Positions 61,132-64,000 of a stretch of 64,000 bases of DNA are shown here, piece by piece. Source of the stretch: Endozoicomonas sp965261315 (GTDB lineage Bacteria; Pseudomonadota; Gammaproteobacteria; Pseudomonadales; Endozoicomonadaceae). A program made the translations under genes and the position numbers. Each line of letters opens with the position of its first letter. Position 1 is the first letter of the stretch. The notes beneath the pieces are model-generated. The model saw only the letters and a list, made by a program, of their open reading frames with translations, was not told the origin of the DNA and did not search any database. The stretch lies in the NCBI GenBank assembly GCA_965261315.1, contig CBDHDM010000034.1, forward strand, positions 163,760 to 227,759, written 5' to 3'.

Positions 61132-61356
61132 CGACGGGTGATGATCACAGCCTGATCCGCTGTATCACGGCAAGGCCAGTTAAACCGGCCCTTCTCCAGT
61201 CGCCGGTAATAAAGCCAGAAGCCGTTGGTCTGCCAGTGGAGGATTTTGAGTTTATCTCGCCCCCGGTTGCAGAAGACAAACAGGCTTTCAGATAATGGAT
61301 TGAGTTCCAGTACCTCGCTGACCATCAACGCCAGCCCGTCAATGGACTTGCGCATA
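61119..61356 (-). pseudogene. tnpB: IS66 TnpB, main part, split by group II intron 2
   Basis: Codes for MRKSIDGLALMVSEVLELNP through KLKILHWQTNGFWLYYRRLE and RFNWP to RRQLN. It ends earlier than the intact TnpB (which goes on WLLDGYN), so the junction with tnpC is deleted. The 5' part lies at 63595-63647 beyond the intron: joining GA to TATGCGCAAG gives an uninterrupted ITDMRKSIDG. The intron is on the opposite strand and so would not splice from a tnpB transcript. Confidence 0.85.
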
Positions 61357-61881
61357 GTGCGCCGTTGTGGCGCGTTTAATAGATTCTTAAAGGAGAAGTT
61401 GCACTACTTCGGACGTGTATAAAGCACCGACCTTAGGTAAAGGGGAAATCCCGGAGCCGAGTGTAGCATGGTCGGAAAAGGCGTTCTGAGGGCTAGAAGT
61501 CAAAGCCCAAGACTGGCGTCAGCTACGATGCTATGGCTAAGCCCATACTGGTTGAAGTCCAGCAACAACAGTGGGTAACTAAGTCGCCCCCCTCGAAAGA
61601 CTTCTGGTAACGGGGTGGGCTCCGGCCCTCAACTGAGATGTGCGTAGTTGAAACAAGGGACGAAGTCCGGAGCCGCTGGCCAAACTGCATAGCAGTACAG
61701 GTAATACGTTGCGGAAAGGCAGCCTAAGGCATCAGGAACTATGAGCGCGTAACTGCGGGATCGCCTAAGGGGAGCAATCCCTATGGTGACGGAGCGATCG
61801 TAGTAGTCAAATGCCTGATGTAACAATCAGGCCATGGTGAAGGGTCGCAGGTGTTAATCATCTGGAAGAGAGGTAATCGCA

Positions 61882-63453
61882 ATGGAAGTCGCCAAAACGA
61901 CAGCCGACGGATTGGCTCAAATTCGGATACTTGCAGAGGTAAACCGGAAAGATAAAAACCGTGTTAACCAAAAGCTCTACCGGTTGCTATGTGATGAAGC
62001 AGTACTGATTACCGCTTATGAAAATATCAAAAGCAAAGCCGGTAACATGACAAAGGGTTCTGATCACAGGACTTTGGACGGGTACTCACTTGAGATGATC
62101 AGGACAGTGATTCAAAAGCTTGAGACTGAAGGTTTTCAGTTCTCTCACGTAAGTGTTCAGGAGATTCCAAAGAAAAGCGGAAAGGTTCGTCAGCTGGGCA
62201 TCGCTCCGCCACCGGAAAAGGTCATACAGGAAGCCATGAGGATGATTCTTGAGGCGATTTATGAACCGACTTTCAGTAAAAGGAGTCACGGATATCGTCC
62301 AGCGAAAGGCTGTCATACAGCATTAAAACAGATCTACAACCAAGCGAGAAAGTTGTCTGGCAAGGTTGATCACCTGGTTGAAGTGGGAAAAATGGAACGA
62401 GGCAGTCAAGAGCATAAGGAAGCGATCAGGAAGGTCAGAGATATTCGAAAGCAACGGAGTAAAACGAAGTACTATGACGATACTTACCGTGCCGTCAAGT
62501 ATGTCCGATATGCGGATGACTGGCTCATAGGAATCTATGGCCCTAAGGAGATGGCACAGGAGGTCAGGAACCAGGCTGAAGAGTTTATCAGGCTGGAATT
62601 GAAACTGGAGCTGTCTCCCGAGAAAACCCTGATCACGAGACCCGACAAGGAAAAAGTGAAGTTCCTCGGGACGTATATTAAATCCGATCCCAAGGGGCAT
62701 ACCTCCAAACATAAGAGCGGCCGTGCGAAACGGGCGACACTTGCACGTACCGGCGCGGGAACCATAAGGCTTGAAGCTCCGGTCATGGAGTTGATGGGCA
62801 AACTGGTTGAGGATGGATTTGCTCAGAAAGGGTCTTTTAAGGGAAAAGCGCGTAGAGATTTAATCCCGAAACAGGAATGGGAAATAGTCATGTACTACAA
62901 CTCAGTCCTGGGAGGAATCATGAACTACTATTCTCTCGCTGCCAACAGACCAAGAATAAGCTGGATTGTATACACACTCCAAAAGTCATTGATGCATACA
63001 TTAGCGAGCAGGAGGCGCTGTTCAATCCGGCAGATCTGGAGAAAGGGTAACGGTAAGATTACAGCCTTAAAGCCAACCAAAGACGGTATGCGACTGATTT
63101 ATTTTAATGGGTACAGTAACAATCTGTCCCTGAAGGTGAATCAGAAAGCATTCAATGTCAGCGACAAAGGTCTCGACCCAGAGAAATTGTATTTGAAGCG
63201 GATAACTCAGCGGTCAAGGAGCAAGCTGGGGTGTCACTGTGCAATTTGCGGTAAACAGGATGGTATAGAGATGCACCATATCCGGCATATCCGCAAGATG
63301 GGTCAGGAAGTCAAAGGCTTTAGCAAGGTAATGGCGCAAATAAACCGGAAACAAATACCGGTCTGTCGTGACTGCCACATGAAGATACATGCCGAAAAGT
63401 ACGACGGCATGAAACTGTCGGCACTAGCCGATCAGGCGCTGGCTATGTGGTAA
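61882..63453 (+). pseudogene. ltrA: Group II intron maturase 2, LtrA-like, RT core deleted in frame
   Basis: 523 aa in one open frame. Present: the N-terminal RT0-2 region (KVRQLGIAPPPEKVIQEAMR, RSHGYRPAKGCHTALKQI), the YADD box (VKYVRYADDWLIGIYG), thumb/X domain, D region and an HNH endonuclease (CHCAICGKQDGIEMHHIRHI, then CRDCHMKIH). Between CHTALKQIY and NQARKLSGKVDH the segment of LtrA with FVEGDIKGCFDNI, SGTPQGG and LHELDKF (about 85 residues) is missing, so the first catalytic Asp is absent. RNA binding and the endonuclease may survive, but reverse transcription should not. The ATG at 61882 has AGAGGTAAT upstream. Confidence 0.85.
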
Positions 63454-63476
63454 ATCTGCGAGATGTTAATGCTGGA

Positions 63477-63510
63477 GAGCGTAGTGCATTGAAAGATGCA
63501 TGCTGCGTTC
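63477..63510 (+). ncRNA. Group II intron 2 domain V
   Basis: 34-nt hairpin from GAGCGTAGTGCAT, GAAA tetraloop, to ATGCATGCTGCGTTC, with the AGC catalytic triad, 23 bases after the maturase stop. Different sequence from domain V of intron 1, so the two introns are of separate lineages. Confidence 0.88.
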
Positions 63511-63594
63511 GGGGGCAGGCTGTTGGTTGCCAGCTTGGGAAGTTTGTCAATCGTGAACTTCCATACAAGTCACGGTGCTGGCAGTCGAGCCTAC

Positions 63595-63647
63595 TCAGTG
63601 ATGCCTGGCGCCAGATAAACCTTCAGGTGTGAGGTATCGGAAATCAT
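63595..63647 (-). pseudogene. tnpB: IS66 TnpB, N-terminal part
   Basis: Seventeen codons MISDTSHLKVYLAPGIT from the ATG at 63647, overlapping the tnpA stop by ATGA as in the intact IS66. The following GA is completed by T from the distant half at 61356. It was separated from the rest of tnpB by the intron. Confidence 0.85.
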
Positions 63648-64000
63648 GCCGCCTCCACAACTCTGAGAAGCTGCTGCAACAGATCAGCATCAAAGCCCGA
63701 CTGAAGGTCTATGCGATAACCATTGGGCGTTGATAGGGTCATGCAGGCATCATGACGTTCATTTTCAGACACTTTATCCACGACATCAACAGGAATCAAC
63801 GCTGTTTTTTCTGGATGTATGATTGACTGTTTTAGGTAATGGCGACGGAAATAGTAGCTGAATGCACTGGCTGATAGTTCATGGGTTTTGATGTAGTCGG
63901 AGCGAGACAGGCCGCTATGCTGCCATGCATCAATGTGCTGAAGCCAAAACTCCCCAAGCTGATCCTGTAAATCAGATTTTGGTGTGTATAAAAACTATAC
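63644..64000 (-). pseudogene. tnpA: IS66 TnpA, start unclear, at the window edge
   Basis: About 115 codons of TnpA: KSDLQDQLGEFWLQHIDAWQ, HSGLSRSDYIKTHELSASAF, then the C-terminus GFDADLLQQLLRVVEAA. A TAG at 63995-63997 lies upstream in frame, and no ATG, GTG or TTG stands at the expected start before TPKSDLQ. The start codon was probably lost, or an unusual codon is used. The left end of the element lies beyond the window. Confidence 0.7.

Larger units (their letters stand above)
61357..63594 (+). mobile_element. Group II intron 2, inserted antisense in tnpB
   Basis: It starts GTGCGCC (a GUGYG 5' end forming a GCGCC/GGCGC hairpin) and ends CTAC after domain V and VI-like sequence. Both boundaries are supported because removing 61357-63594 restores the tnpB frame to the base. 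The length is 2238 bp. It has about 520 bases of structured 5' RNA, a maturase frame at 61882-63453 and domain V at 63477-63510. Confidence 0.88.

Overview
The window reads as a gammaproteobacterial chromosome segment, most like a host-associated marine Oceanospirillales genome of the Endozoicomonas kind. That genus is an inference from gene content: a gammaproteobacterial core (lon-hupB-ppiD, ftsK-lolA-rarA, htpG, sdaA/sdaC, a FabY-like synthase), many decayed insertion sequences and group II introns, ankyrin and TPR repeat proteins, and a DMSO-reductase-type locus. No rRNA gene or CRISPR array was seen; one tRNA gene (tRNA-Pro) is present.

Layout. 1-2.9 kb: 3' end of a FabY-like ketosynthase, then an ankyrin gene and a DUF2860 gene, both cut off at the two ends of a 457-bp internally deleted IS. 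3.4-10.5 kb: an anaerobic respiration locus, dmsB-dmsC-dmsA-dmsD-like, facing a TtrR/TtrS-like two-component system, with an FNR-like box upstream of dmsB. 10.5-19.4 kb: a nested mobile-element zone, in order an ISNCY-type element, a MATE transporter fragment, an ISL3 fragment, a group II intron carrying an IS4 element with a 10-bp target duplication, a RAYT fragment and a complete IS66. This zone, followed by a possible Mu-type transposase fragment, stops at tRNA-Pro. 20.7-26.3 kb: lon, hupB, ppiD. 26.4-30.7 kb: LysR regulator and frmA (formaldehyde detoxification), a broken frmB, about 1 kb of debris, and a deaminase-fold protein lacking its zinc ligands. 31-37.5 kb: PhnP-like hydrolase, Lrp regulator, hpd and phhA (phenylalanine/tyrosine catabolism), an alpha/beta hydrolase, a DUF4892 protein. 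37.7-41.2 kb: yaeQ, a secreted protein of unknown function, yecH, and a basic tandem-repeat protein whose frame is broken by two one-base homopolymer contractions. 42-51.8 kb: potassium channel, ftsK, lolA, rarA, a glutamine amidotransferase, a decayed DUF599 gene, and htpG with a sigma-32-like promoter. 51.8-56.1 kb: a Nudix-like protein of unknown role, sdaA, sdaC. 56.4-64 kb: a full ISL3 element, an 885-aa TPR protein with fifteen near-identical 123-bp repeats, and a decayed IS66 whose tnpB is split by a second group II intron.

How it fits together. The Dms-like enzyme, its Tat chaperone and the sensor/regulator pair form one respiratory module. phhA and hpd supply the first and third steps of phenylalanine breakdown. 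sdaA and sdaC take up and deaminate serine. The most notable pattern is in the mobile elements. Several have kept their ends but lost an internal block, and both group II intron maturases lack the same reverse-transcriptase block (first catalytic Asp and the PQGG motif) while keeping YADD. This is either in-vivo decay or an artefact of assembling multi-copy elements, and read-level data would separate the two.
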